Below are positions 22,874 to 33,869 of a stretch of 64,000 nucleotides of DNA, one piece after another (positions within the stretch are counted from its first letter, which is position 1; each line of letters begins with the position of its first letter). Position numbers and translations under genes: made by a program. Under the pieces are notes generated by a model, which was given only the letters and a program-made list of their open reading frames with translations, was not told the origin of the DNA and did no database searches. The DNA is from Amia ocellicauda (lineage: Eukaryota; Chordata; Actinopteri; Amiiformes; Amiidae), in assembly GCF_036373705.1 (NCBI RefSeq), contig NC_089851.1, positions 20,155,470 through 20,219,469 on the forward strand. Reading direction: 5' to 3'.

Positions 22874-23382
22874 AGCACCACACTGACTAGGACACACCTG
22901 TGGTACACTGTGGTGGACCAAAAGTAGCAATTATAAAACTACTAATAGTGGATCTATCTCTATCAAATCAATAACTACTGATTTCATAGTCTCTTGCAAC
23001 TAAAATTAACTTACGTGAGTCCGGTCACAAGATAGTCCTGAAACACAGGATTTTCACATCCCTAAAAGGAAACATGTTAATATAATGTGAAATACGAACA
23101 TAAACTCCAGGGTTGGTGTCGATTCCAAGTCCTTTCAATTCAATTGCAATAGAGCCCAGTGTCAATGGCAAAAATAAATTAAAACTGAACTGGAATGGAA
23201 AAGTAGAATTGACCCAAACCCTGGTAAACACAGAAATCAGAAGTCATCCATCCCATCAGTGCTTGCGTTAAACAAAAACACAAGCCCCTTAGAACAGGAT
23301 GTCTGGGGTGGTCACGATGCCTATTTGACTATACTCAATTCTGGGCTGCTGGCTTTCAGATGCTCTACATGTCAGTGCTGGT

Positions 23383-23468
23383 GCTGGAGACTCAGATCGT
23401 CACAGTGTCAGCACCCCTTTAAGTCTGATGGGTAAACGGCAAAGTAAGTAAATCATCACAGCTCCAGC
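23383..23468 (-). ncRNA. SNORD87: SNORD87 copy 5
   Basis: 86-nt C/D-box snoRNA: terminal stem GCTGGAG/CTCCAGC, C box GTGATGA, guide TTTGCCGTTTACCC, D'-like ATCAGA, C'-like GTGCTGA, D box CTGA. The loop between D' and C' is the shortest of the set (CTTAAAGGG). The variable segment before D reads CACTGTGACGAT. Confidence 0.9.
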
Positions 23469-23983
23469 AGCACCACACCGACTATAGATGCAGAGCAAGG
23501 AACAGCAGTCCTGCAGTACCTCAATACCATTAACTTTTCATTTTGGAACTAGTGCCCAATGGACTTTCCAATCCATTACAAAGCTAAATCAATACAATTA
23601 AAAACTTAACCATTTGTTCCTTTGCAAAACTTAAGCATATCCAGACTGGAAGTCCCAGTAGATACTCTACAAAGCCAAATGGAAATGATATACATCACTG
23701 TCACCCTGAGAAATTGTACCCAAAAATACCCAAATCAATTCTAAACAATTAGACCGTTCTCAAATTCAGGAGAACTAGTTACGTTCTTCCACATACCTCT
23801 TCCATGGATTCTTGGTTGTCCTCTCCGAGAGCAGTCCGCCATACTCTGCGATGTCATTCTCCACCACTGCCTAAAACATAGCATGCATGGCTTCATAGTA
23901 TCTCCACAGGTGAAAATAGGCAAGTTAAAATGCTGTACTCTGTGTAAGGCACCTTATACATTGACAGCATTGTATTCAGTGCT

Positions 23984-24073
23984 GCTGGTACTCAGATCAT
24001 TAGATTGTCACCACCCCAAATAGTGTCTGACGGGTAAACGGCAAAATGAAATAAAAATCATCACAGTTCCAGC
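23984..24073 (-). ncRNA. SNORD87: SNORD87 copy 4, most diverged
   Basis: 90-nt member with C box GTGATGA, an insertion before the guide (TTTTTATTTCA), guide TTTTGCCGTTTACCC, then GTCAGA where others have ATCAGA. The C'-like box is GTGGTGA and the D box CTGA. The terminal stem is shortened to GCTGG/CCAGC with an A-A mismatch. The segment before D is CAATCTAATGAT. The 28S guide is unchanged despite the other drift. Confidence 0.87.
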
Positions 24074-24655
24074 AGCAACACACAGACCATGCAAATCACC
24101 TAATTTTTTAAATCGGGGCCTTCAGAAGAGAGTGTAAATTACTTGTTGCAGTAGTGGTCAATGCCTAGACCACACACAGCTCTGGATATGGGTTTGCTAA
24201 ATAACTAATGTAGTCATGGGCAAGAATAATGCCAATTGCTTGATTTGTACTCGCCTCACCCCTCTCAGCAAGTCAAGCCAAGACCAAAGACTAACAGACA
24301 AGTCAGCAACCCATTTTGACTACAACAGTCCACAGGTCGTCCCCACCCCCTCCTCCAATTTAAGCAACTAATGTTTTCTATATATGCCCATGTGTACTCA
24401 GCCAAATGTATACGTTTTATGCCACCAACTCACCTAGCTGTCAGCTGTCCTCCGTGCTCCTCACCATCACGATCCACTGCGGACTGAAACAACCAGTTTA
24501 AAATTAGCCATGTTCTGGATGAAGCGATGCACTGGTACCTGTTGAAAAAACACTTCAAAAGCATATGCAGAAGCCACAGCAGGGAGCATATAGACAGTAT
24601 TCTGTACAAGACCCCAGATCCATTGATACACCAGTCTACCTAGGTCCGTATTGGT

Positions 24656-24742
24656 GCTGGAGACTCAGATAAGTGCATTGTCAGCAACCCAGCTAGAGTC
24701 TGATGGGTAAACGGCAAAGAAGCAAATCATCACAGATCCAGC
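24656..24742 (-). ncRNA. SNORD87: SNORD87 copy 3
   Basis: 87-nt C/D-box snoRNA: stem GCTGGA/TCCAGC, C box GTGATGA, guide TTTGCCGTTTACCC, D'-like ATCAGA, C'-like TTGCTGA, D box CTGA. The segment before D (CAATGCACTTAT) differs from all sister copies. Confidence 0.89.
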
Positions 24743-25332
24743 AGCAACACTGACCAGGAGACTCTAGGGGTACGTTGTAATAGGTCAAAGGCAGCATTTC
24801 TTCACCTTTAACTACTGTTCCGAGTTCATACTAAACTCATAAGAAATGTTACACATCAACTCATCTAAGAGGGGCAGAACTTTTACCTACGATCATAGGG
24901 ATACACAGAGCACATTTCTCCACAGAGGGAAATCAGCCCCCTTTGTTCAAAGGACAGCATTAAATCATTCTTTCCCCATTAATCACCTCTACACGGAACT
25001 CGCCCAACCCACAAACTGCCTTTATTCCAGTGGGATGCTGCAGTGAATAACCCACAAGCCCTGTACACATTGGATTATTCAGCTTTCCAACACCCTGCCC
25101 GTCACAAACACAAAATCCTTCCATCTCACACTTACCATGATCAGGTCCGAGAAACTTCCCAGTGGCCAGTGTTCTGTGGTCTTCCCTAAAAAACAAAATC
25201 CTGGTTTGATTCCAGAACATGACGTATGCACAGCCTTCTCTGGGTCATTTATCGGGAATGTCAGAGCTACCACATTCTGTTAAACCTAGCTGGATAACAA
25301 ACCCCTCACTCAGGGTGCTCCCTTAGGTCATT

Positions 25333-25418
25333 GCTGGAGACTCAGATCATCACAGTGTCAGCACCCCAATTAGGTCTGATGGGTAAACGGCAAAGTTAGG
25401 AAATCATCACAGCTCCAA
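25333..25418 (-). ncRNA. SNORD87: SNORD87 copy 2
   Basis: 86-nt C/D-box snoRNA with C box GTGATGA, guide TTTGCCGTTTACCC, D'-like ATCAGA, C'-like GTGCTGA, D box CTGA and CTCCAGC at its 3' end. The 5' arm reads TTTGGAG instead of GCTGGAG, which leaves about 5 pairs plus one wobble in the terminal stem. Confidence 0.88.
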
Positions 25419-25954
25419 AGGCAATGCACTGACTGGGGAAAACATTCAAATATGGGTACTTCAGATGGTAATACAACCACAGATCTAAAGACAGCATTGA
25501 CTACCACTCCTTCTCTGTCAATCACCCCTTTACCACCAGAATTACACAACACCCCATGTCCCCACTAAACTTATCTAGATACAAAAACAATTTTGATTTA
25601 ACCAATAGCTGGGTGCAAAACACTATTCACCATCTGTGATGAACAGGTTACCAGTATTCCTACAATGGCGGTAGCATTGAGAGAAGGTTAAGTCTAGATA
25701 TTTCGAACAGACCTCCCATTACACAGCACCCAGACTTCCAAACCCAACCCAACTGTAACATCCCCAACTCCCCTGCTTACCATGGTCCACTGGAGTAGTC
25801 CTCCAGCCCCCACAATGTCACCATCCACCGCTTCCTAAGGGAGAATACTTAGTTAGGTGAAATTCTACTTGCCTTCATACACTAAAACACCAGGTAGGTG
25901 CTTTATAGCAGTGCATATTAACTGCTAGAATATGGTCTGAATGTTGGCGCAAGT

Positions 25955-26043
25955 GCTGGAGACTCAGATCATCACAGTGTCAGCACCCCAGCTAGTAGTC
26001 TGATGGGTAAACGGCAAAGTAAGGAAATCATCACAGCTCCAGC
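25955..26043 (-). ncRNA. SNORD87: SNORD87 copy 1 (first snoRNA intron)
   Basis: 89-nt C/D-box snoRNA with a perfect 7-bp terminal stem (GCTGGAG/CTCCAGC), C box GTGATGA, guide TTTGCCGTTTACCC, D'-like ATCAGA, C'-like GTGCTGA, D box CTGA. It lies about 120 nt from the 3' splice site of its intron. Confidence 0.91.
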
Positions 26044-26468
26044 ATCAGTGCACAGTAATTACTGGACATTAATTAATGAAAATGTAAGCTGAGCAGTCTT
26101 TCATTTTAAACCCTGACAGGGCAAGCAGCTTTCATAGTGTCATTCTTGCTTGAATGGATTGTGGTGGATCATAGATTTACTATAGGCCTACACTAATCAA
26201 GGCATCTGTCAAGTTAATTCTCCATTGTGAAACATCAACATCATCCTTATCTTATGATATTGATTACCAGCACTTAACGTGTAAAACCATTTGCCAGGTC
26301 AAACAAAAAACAAAACTCCTTCAATAGCTTGCCTACATTAAAGTGTATAATTTATTCAGTATCTTTCCACCCCCCCCCAAATTCCAGTTTAGGCCAACAA
26401 GCCTTTTGAAGTAGGTTTAAAGTCAACATCCATAAAACTTGAAAACCTTACCTATATTTGGAAAGTTG

Positions 26469-28882
26469 TCATGATGGAGTCACTAACAGTTTCAGTCTTT
26501 CACACGAAGACCAATTTCTCTCGACAGAGCACATCAATAGACCTGCAGGGAAAACAATATTTAGAATGGACAATAAACACTGAACATTACTAGTAACTCA
26601 TAAGGAAAGCATGTTAATCATAGTGTTTTCAGAATCCAGTATTACTTTAGGTACGTTTCACAATTCGGAAATAATGACCAGCTAAATTGAATCGGTCAGT
26701 CTACGATTGTTAATTATTTTATTTTTTCTTAAGTCTCTAAACTATTATCGAATACACAAGTGTAAATAAGCACTTTCAATTCTTATTAGATCAATTACAT
26801 CCAAAACTAACTGTACATTACAATACAGTATATGGCATTATTCTAGGGCTTTGGACGAATACAATTTTTGAATCCTTTGCGGTTTCTGACTAAATTTTAA
26901 TTATTTTTCCCCCCCAAAATATAAAGGGTGCAGTATGTGAACATTCCAGAGATTCTGCTCAGTATTTGCTCATAAGCCTAAAAAAAATATATACATTCCG
27001 ACGCATGACAAAGTAGCAGTTTCAATTTACCCCAAATGATGGATTATTGCTTTGGGACAGGAGTGCTAGATAGCATTACATCCCAGGAGGTACCGCACAT
27101 TTTCATTGTAGAAATGGTTATTACAGGGGGAAAAAAAGCTGCAGCTATATAGAGCCTAAGAGGAAAGCAATCTATACTTATTGCACAACTGAAATATAGG
27201 TTTTAAAATATGTAGCCGAACTATAAAAGTGGTCTTCAAACAATACCACATAACTCAGTTACCCGTGCATCATATACAAAACAAATGCACGGAAAACTGA
27301 CAATTTTTCATGATGACGGATTGCTCATCCAGTGCAGAGGTATTGATTTTTTTACCCCCCTCTCCAAAAAAAGATAAGATGCACTGAAAGAAGAGCCAAT
27401 GTAGGCGTGATGGTGTCAGACAGCAGGGATGACAGATGAACTGGGGGTCAAAGGGCCCATGTAGCACAGCTTGGTAGCACAGCTCTTAGCAGTGCCATGA
27501 TAGTTGTTCCCCGGCAGGTTCAACTCAATGTCAGGACCTTTACCAAGACCGCAGCACCTCAGAGACGGCCAAAGTCAGACTTCCCCAAGAACAGATTCCC
27601 TAACCAGTAGCCATGCGAGGCCCGTCACTCAGCCCGGTCAGGGCCACTGGACAGCCCCAACCACAGGGGCCCAAATGGCAAAGGGGCAATTTATCACTGG
27701 AACTGGGACAACCAGCTGCTAGCATGATTTATGAGGACACTGTGGGGATATTAGAGTCTTTGTTCAATTTATCAGATTTCCCCCTCATATTTTCAAGTAA
27801 TTGCTTGCCAGGATTTTCACCATTACAGCCTCACAGCACATGAACAGCTGGAAAACAGCTCAGTTGCCATGCGTGATTCCCGCACACTGCTGGGATATGG
27901 GTCACATGTTATGTGAATCTCTGAACATGGTTACATTATATTTTCCAAGTATCATGATTACTCGACCTTTGGGATTAAGAGCACTGCATGCATTGTCATA
28001 TGGGTCTATGGGAACCTGACAATGACATACTGTTTTTACAAGAACTGATGTCCCTTTGGTCTACAGAAATACAGTTTTGTATTATTAACAAAAACACTTG
28101 ACAAATGAAAGCATGTGCGAAGTTATAGGATCGCATCACATTTCAGAACTGCACATTCAAACCTCCAGATTAAGACAGACAAGTATACATCCTTAGCGAT
28201 ATGTACAAAACAATGCACAACATACTGCTAACCAGGTAAGCCCAGTCACTTTTTGATCGTGTTATTTGCGAGGGAGGTGGGGATCTAGCTTGAAATAGGA
28301 TTGCATTATTAAAATAGTTACTTCACCCAAGATGTCTGCGCGCACAGGACCATGCGGAGATGGCGGCCCTTTTCAGCGGGAAAAACCGCACACAGCACCC
28401 CTGCCTTAACCAAACTGAAACCCTGAGCATGGCGACAGAGGCCCGATTTACCAGAATCACCCAGCACTGCTCCCCGGAGGCCTGCAGCCCTCACCCCGCC
28501 GGGACAAGGGCCACATCCCCCAGGCCATGCGGAACACGTGTCGATCAATGCACCGGCCATCAGCTCCAGCAAGGGCACTAACTGCACCAAACCCGGCCGC
28601 CCTGCTCGACGTGGGTCTACAGCTCTGTCTCTTGCCATGCAGTCGCCTTTTCTAACATTTGCGAAAAATAAGCCTCATAAAAGCATTTTGAGAAGATCGT
28701 CAAAACGCCATTACAAATACACATCTGCTAGCTAAACTCAGCGGATTATTCATATAAAATTACTTACGCTTACATGCATTGAGTATAATAAAAAGTTGAA
28801 TTGGTAGATCATACCTAAGCAAAAAACAATTACCTGGTGAAAGTAGCAACAATTGTGAAATGAGTGGCGCAGCCGCCGCCAT
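26469..28882 (-). CDS. 40-codon ORF across SNHG6 exons 1-2
   Basis: After joining E1 (28834-28882) to E2, an ATG GCG at 28882 opens a frame of 40 codons ending in TGA at 26469-26471. The peptide starts MAAAAPLISQLLLL and ends KLLVTPS. It has no domain I recognise; the leucine run is hydrophobic. Six exon junctions lie downstream of its stop, the layout expected for a nonsense-mediated-decay target, which many snoRNA host RNAs are. It could equally be a chance ORF. No evidence of translation is visible in DNA. Confidence 0.35.
26543..28833 (-). other. SNHG6 intron 1 with GC-rich segments
   Basis: 2.3-kb intron without a snoRNA. Most is AT-rich. Two GC-richer blocks stand out, about 27500-27710 and 28330-28640. 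The second, inside the CpG zone of the promoter, is open for 106 codons on the minus strand (28318-28638) but has no recognisable domain. A GCCGCCATCTCCGCATGG stretch within it resembles YY1/NRF1-type promoter motifs. I treat both as non-coding. Confidence 0.4.
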
Positions 28883-29070
28883 GCTGGCAGGCTGCTCGTC
28901 TCCAGTGTGCGGCGCATGCGTGACTGCCGTCTTTATGCGCTCTGCTCAGGAAGCGCTAACACTGGCGCAGGCGCGAATGGTCGGGTTCTTTTAGCGCTGC
29001 TCTGCGCAGTTGTGCGCAGGTCTGCAGAATCCCGTCGATCCCATTGGTGGAGCAGCGCAGATCCGTGCAG
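28883..29070 (-). promoter_or_regulatory. SNHG6 promoter, CpG island with NRF1-like and CCAAT motifs
   Basis: CpG-dense sequence directly upstream of E1. It contains GCGCATGCGTG and GGCGCAGGCGCG (NRF1-like), CTGCGCAGTTGTGCGCAG (7-bp inverted repeat, 29002-29019) and an inverted CCAAT box (ATTGG in CCATTGGTGG, 29041-29050). A YY1-like GCCGCCATGCTGG overlaps E1. No TATA box. The 29001-29065 part recurs upstream of PPP1R42. The exact start site is not resolved. Confidence 0.55.
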
Positions 29071-31245
29071 AGAATCCGTGCGGCCAACGGGCATAGGAGG
29101 CTGGAGTGGAGTAGCACTGCGGCTGCGCTGCGTCCTGTCTCTTAAATGTGAGCTGGGTGTGAGCATCGCTTACCCGTGTGCTTTACCAGACATTAGCAAA
29201 AGACGCATCATTGTAATGCACCAAAAATGTAATTATCTTCTCCTGCTCGATTTTAACATGTTTACATGAACATACAGTTTTGCTGTAATAGTAATAGTAA
29301 GAATAAGAATAAGAACAATATCACCAAAACCGAAATCGTGTCTCTTACTCCAGAGGAACCATGTGTGTTTTAAATATTTATTTTGAATTCGTGAAGATTA
29401 AATCCAAAATAATCTGTCCCTGCAGAGGACAATGTGTTGATGCAGATGTTCGTGTGGTGAGATAGTGAGCTTTAACAGTTTGCTTTGCAGCTTTAACCTA
29501 AAGCTTTCTTTGTGTCAAAACGAACTGCTTAAGAATATCCAAGAATTATTGCCTTGCCAGATAGGGAGCCAAATCCTTAGTAAACAGCAGCCACATGGAC
29601 AAGACTGAAGCCACGCAGTCGCTGCACTGGATTGTAGACTGCACTGTTCTGCGCTGTGCATTCCATACATGAATTGTGTCATATTTGACTGTCCTAAGGC
29701 ATAAAACTAACAAGGAGTTACAGACAATCTATAAGAATGACTCTATTGAGTAAACACTTGCTTGCAATTAATTTAGCTTAAATAAAATGTTCTTTGACTG
29801 GGAGTATACTTGTTCTAATCCATGCATAATCCCTCTAAAATAGTAAATAAACCCCATAATCTTACAGATACATTTTTAAATAAACTACAAGGCAAACCCT
29901 GTAAGGGCTGCACTCAAATGCTCATTGTCAACCTACAGTTTCCATTCTTTACCTTGAGTATCTTCTTTAATTAATTCAGTTAATTAACTCATTGCAAAAG
30001 CTGATTAAATATATTCAAAGCCATACAGTGATTTGTATACCATTACAGAAAGCATATTTTGCATTAATGTTTGGCTCTGCTATGAGCAGTTGAAAGCTCT
30101 AAAAAAGGCTAATATAATGATTCAGCCTTTGGTATGTGTTTGTGTTTGTTATTAAGTTATTTATTTAATATTCTGTGCAAATCCTAAACTCAGACCGCTA
30201 AAAAGTACAATTTACAAAAAAAAAAAGGAAATTGTTTGATCAACTGTAGTAATTTCAGATTATTTCCAGTCTGGAAATTCCAGACCCTGTGTCTACCAGA
30301 CAAGTCCTCCTCAATGTGTACAAACTTGTGAGGGCAGCTATATCAACCATTTCCACAAGCAGGAAGACATTTTATACCTAGAAGACTTTTATTTATGTGC
30401 TGCACGTATCTTCAGTAAGAGATGAAAAGATGAAATGAGATGAAAGAGACACTGATTTAGTTAATAACCAAGCACCTTAAAAAGTCTTAACTAGCAGAAT
30501 TACACATTACCAAGTGTACAATGTCAATATTATTGCACTTTCTCTTTAACGCCTGTACTAAATCATTTGTAGAGTCACCTATTTGACATTCAATACATTC
30601 TCTGTGAAAGAATAACCGCTCTGTTCAGCTTTAAGAAGTGTGAACACAATGTAGTAATTAACAGCAATTTTTAATTTCCCACATGTAGCAGCTTTTCCTC
30701 AAAAAAGTTGTCTTGAATTATTTTATAGTTTAATGTTTTTCTTTGTTTGTTTGACTTAAATACACGACTGAATTCTCAACACTGAATCTGGACTTGGTGG
30801 ACTACTTCACTTGGAAAGGAATATACAGTATTAACATTAATTAATCACTCATTCAAAGAATGCAGGAAAACACAACTCTGTTTAAATATATATTTTATAA
30901 ATATAAATATAATATGTATAAATATTTATAAAATCAATATCAATAATTAGATGTTTGAAAAACATTCTGGAACATCATTGGCTATCATTTTAACCAACAT
31001 GAAAACTGCAATCTGTTGGCCAGTCTCAAATGACTCACACAGAAATTGATTATTTCCATTGGGCAGAAACAACATATCCCTGTCAAACAAAAAACCACAG
31101 TTATGTATCAGGGTTGTTAGATGTGATTGGTGTGTGGGTTGAAGTTTGGATATATTCTGGGTCTTAATGTAAATCATAAATTGTGATGAAACTGCACTGC
31201 TGTTTCTCTAATTCAGAAAAATAGATTATCATCATAAACATATAG

Positions 31246-31285
<40 letters not shown>

Positions 31286-33869
31286 CTGTAATTTAAAATG
31301 TATATATATATATGAAATCTGTAATTTAAAATGTATTCTTAAATGTAAATTTCAGAAATATGTTTTCAAACAGAAACAACATGAGCCTCAAAAAACAATT
31401 CTTTAAAAATAATTTGTTGTCCCAATTCGCTGCTTTCAATCAAAACATATTTCTTTTTGTGTGATTTTTGTTTTTGCTTGTTTATTAACATGTGATAAGA
31501 ATAACCAATGGACCCCATCACTGCACAAAAAATAAATCAACAAATGTAAACACCATTATGATTCTGCGTAGAAAAGTTAGTCAGTTTGGTAAATAATCTA
31601 ATTTATACGTATTCATATTCTAAATGCAAGTGTTTTAAAATACATTTTTGAAGATACCCCATTACAAAAAAAATAACCTCATACACTATACAAATATTCA
31701 ATAAACATAATAAAGATAATATTCTAATAGGAATAACAGAAGTTTTCCGATTGTGTTTTGTTTCTTAATTTTTACCACAAAGTTCCATTTGAGCACATAT
31801 TCCATGCAATGCTTTCAGAGTATCTATTTATTTATAACAAGAAGAGTCTACAAAAGGGGGATTTAATAACATCAAAATAAAAAGTAAAACACTCAAGTAT
31901 AATGTGACAAATAATATAACTGATGTTAGAAACAACAAATCATAAGGGTACTTTAGATGTTAATTGTTTTAAAGTCTGTGCATAAAGATGTGAAAGATAT
32001 GAAAATGACAAACACAGTCTCTTACACACGCACACACACACACTCAGAGTTATATACTTTACAGGTTTCTAGTAATTTTCTGATCATTTTTCACTGGACA
32101 GTAATGTAACTGTGACATTTTCTTCATGGCATGCTGAATTCTTCAATCTTCTCTGTGCAGGTTCCTGTATCATATGCGTTTGTTTTCTGTACAGAATGAC
32201 AGGTGAAAAGTGGACTGCTAATCTTTATAGATGACAGATCGTTTATGAAAATGATACTTTACAACTTGATCTCCTCAACGTCTGCAATCTAAGACTGTGT
32301 TCCAATGATGTAAGTGAACACTGATTTTTTAATCATCTGCCGTGTAGAGCAAAACATTCAGAGACAGTTTGTATTTACTATAAGGGCAGGCCAGCATTAT
32401 TACACTATCTCATACACTATACTTTTTTACTGATTATTATTAATACTGTGTTTGTAGCCAGCTGAAATAAGCAATCACTTTGCAACTGTATCAGAAATGT
32501 AAATCAAAGTGTTTATTGTCTTTCAGCAAAAAGGTTCGACTGTAGTGATCCTCAACATTTTAATTCCACATAAAAACAAAATTACAGGATTTGTTATGGG
32601 TCATTAAAAAGACTACATCCTTCCCCCTTTCATGTTAATATAAATGAAGCTAATTTTGTAATTTGTTCTCATTAAAGCAGGATTTAATTTGCTAATAGAT
32701 TTTCCCCCCAAAAAAGAAAGGTATATATTTATCTCCATTTGCAGAATATTAATTACTTTTAAAGACCAGATTTTTTACATTTCTTCTGATGATTCTGAAA
32801 AAATATGCTTGTGTGTGTTTTGTAACATGAGAGCTGCCCCTTCTTTTCTTCTTCTCTGCCAATTTGTGATAAAAACTATGAACTGGGATTATTTGTAACC
32901 AGACCTGATTAAGCAGTCAATATTATACATCAAATAGATTTTCACCTTGTAAGGCTTAAGCTGTACTCGTACAAGCCACAGCAGCAACTGAGGAACAAAG
33001 TAAATATGTAGGCTATGTACAAGAATTCATTGTAGCAACTGGAACACTCGTTTTTATTTTTTCAATTCATTATCTAATAATACATAGTCATTATTTACAA
33101 CTATTCACCAAAAGAAACATAGGAGAAATTAAGATGTTTTTACCACTATTGTCAAGTCTGACAGACCACTTCACATGACAAATGTTAAGTTATTCAGACA
33201 TGCATTTAGTGCAAACGTTTTAACTGAAAGTGCATAGCCGCCCAGTCAAGCATGAAAGCTCATTACTTTAACAAATGGAATTTTTTAAAGCACAATAGTT
33301 CTGGAAGAATCTAAAACAAGTACAGAGTTGTAGGAGATTTCGAAAAAACAAACACCAACAGTCGTACAGGAGGGAATACATACAAAAACAAAACTCCAAT
33401 TACTCAGAATGGCAGGTTTTATGTTAATTATTTACAGATTTTGGCAAATATATATTAATGTACTTTTATACACATTTGGTTTGCTAAACATTTTCATTCA
33501 TTACCAGGACTGACCTTCATTGTCTTCATGAACTGGGTTTTGTTTTTCACATGTCTGTTGTGTCTCCAAAGCCTTTAAATCATTCCAGAAAACAAAACAA
33601 AACCAAACGAAAACCAAAAAGCCTCTGAAATGAAGGCAATAATTTGATCCCATTTGTTCAATCCTTTTCCACAAAAAGTGAGAATACCCCGTCAGCTTTC
33701 AGTCACTTCTGGTCTTCAACAGTCCCTTCAGCAAGACAATCCCATTACAAATGTGAAACTCTGATGTAGGCCTTTCCTTGTACAGTTGGACTACAATGCA
33801 GAAGCTCACACTGTCTTTGCCCTGGTGTTTGTAAACGACAGCGTCATACACAAGACAAGAGTTTTTAAC
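29071..33869. other. SNHG6-TCF24 intergenic region
   Basis: AT-rich spacer, including the TCF24 3' UTR at its right end. No gene, tRNA or transposon recognised. It contains an (AT)n tract near 31250 followed by a 33-bp tandem duplication and a short (AC)n run at 32024-32043. Confidence 0.55.
31250..31335. repeat. (AT)n plus 33-bp tandem duplication
   Basis: An (AT)16 run at 31250-31281 is followed by GAAATCTGTAATTTAAAATG, a second shorter (AT) run, and the same 20-mer again, a period of 33 bases (31281 and 31314). This looks like slippage or unequal exchange at the microsatellite. Confidence 0.85.

Larger units (their letters stand above)
22205..28890 (-). ncRNA. SNHG6: SNHG6-like snoRNA host gene (U87HG) with six SNORD87 introns
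   Basis: Inferred spliced non-coding transcript in the position of mammalian SNHG6, between MCMDC2 and TCF24 on the minus strand. Exons read from consensus splice sites, 5' to 3': E1 28834-~28890, E2 26452-26542, E3 25781-25834, E4 25136-25185, E5 24434-24483, E6 23797-23870, E7 23015-23062 (or 23015-23037), E8 ~22205-22350. Donors include GTAATT, GTAAGG, GTAAGC, GTAAGT, GTGAGT and GTATGT. Acceptors include CCTGCAG, CCCTTAG, TTTTTTAG and TTTTCCAG. Introns 2-7 each contain exactly one SNORD87-type snoRNA; intron 1 has none. Middle exons are short (48-74 nt) and E3, E5 and E6 share a GTGGTGGA/GTGGATGG-like 5' part, so exon-intron units appear to have been duplicated. Apart from a 40-codon ORF in E1-E2 no coding potential is evident. 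Function is inferred from the embedded snoRNAs and from synteny. Confidence 0.82.

Noticed and set aside
22787-26043. CRISPR-like array of regularly spaced repeats
   Set aside because: Repeats are about 87 bp with about 600-bp spacing, contain snoRNA boxes and lie in introns of a eukaryotic gene.
27504-27843. Plus-strand open frames in SNHG6 intron 1
   Set aside because: Short, Pro/Gln-rich, no splice partners or recognisable family.
28907-29269. 120-codon plus-strand open frame over the SNHG6 promoter
   Set aside because: It lies across promoter motifs, has no domain, and its part similar to 53300-53524 is explained by the shared DNA module rather than by a shared protein (frames and lengths differ).
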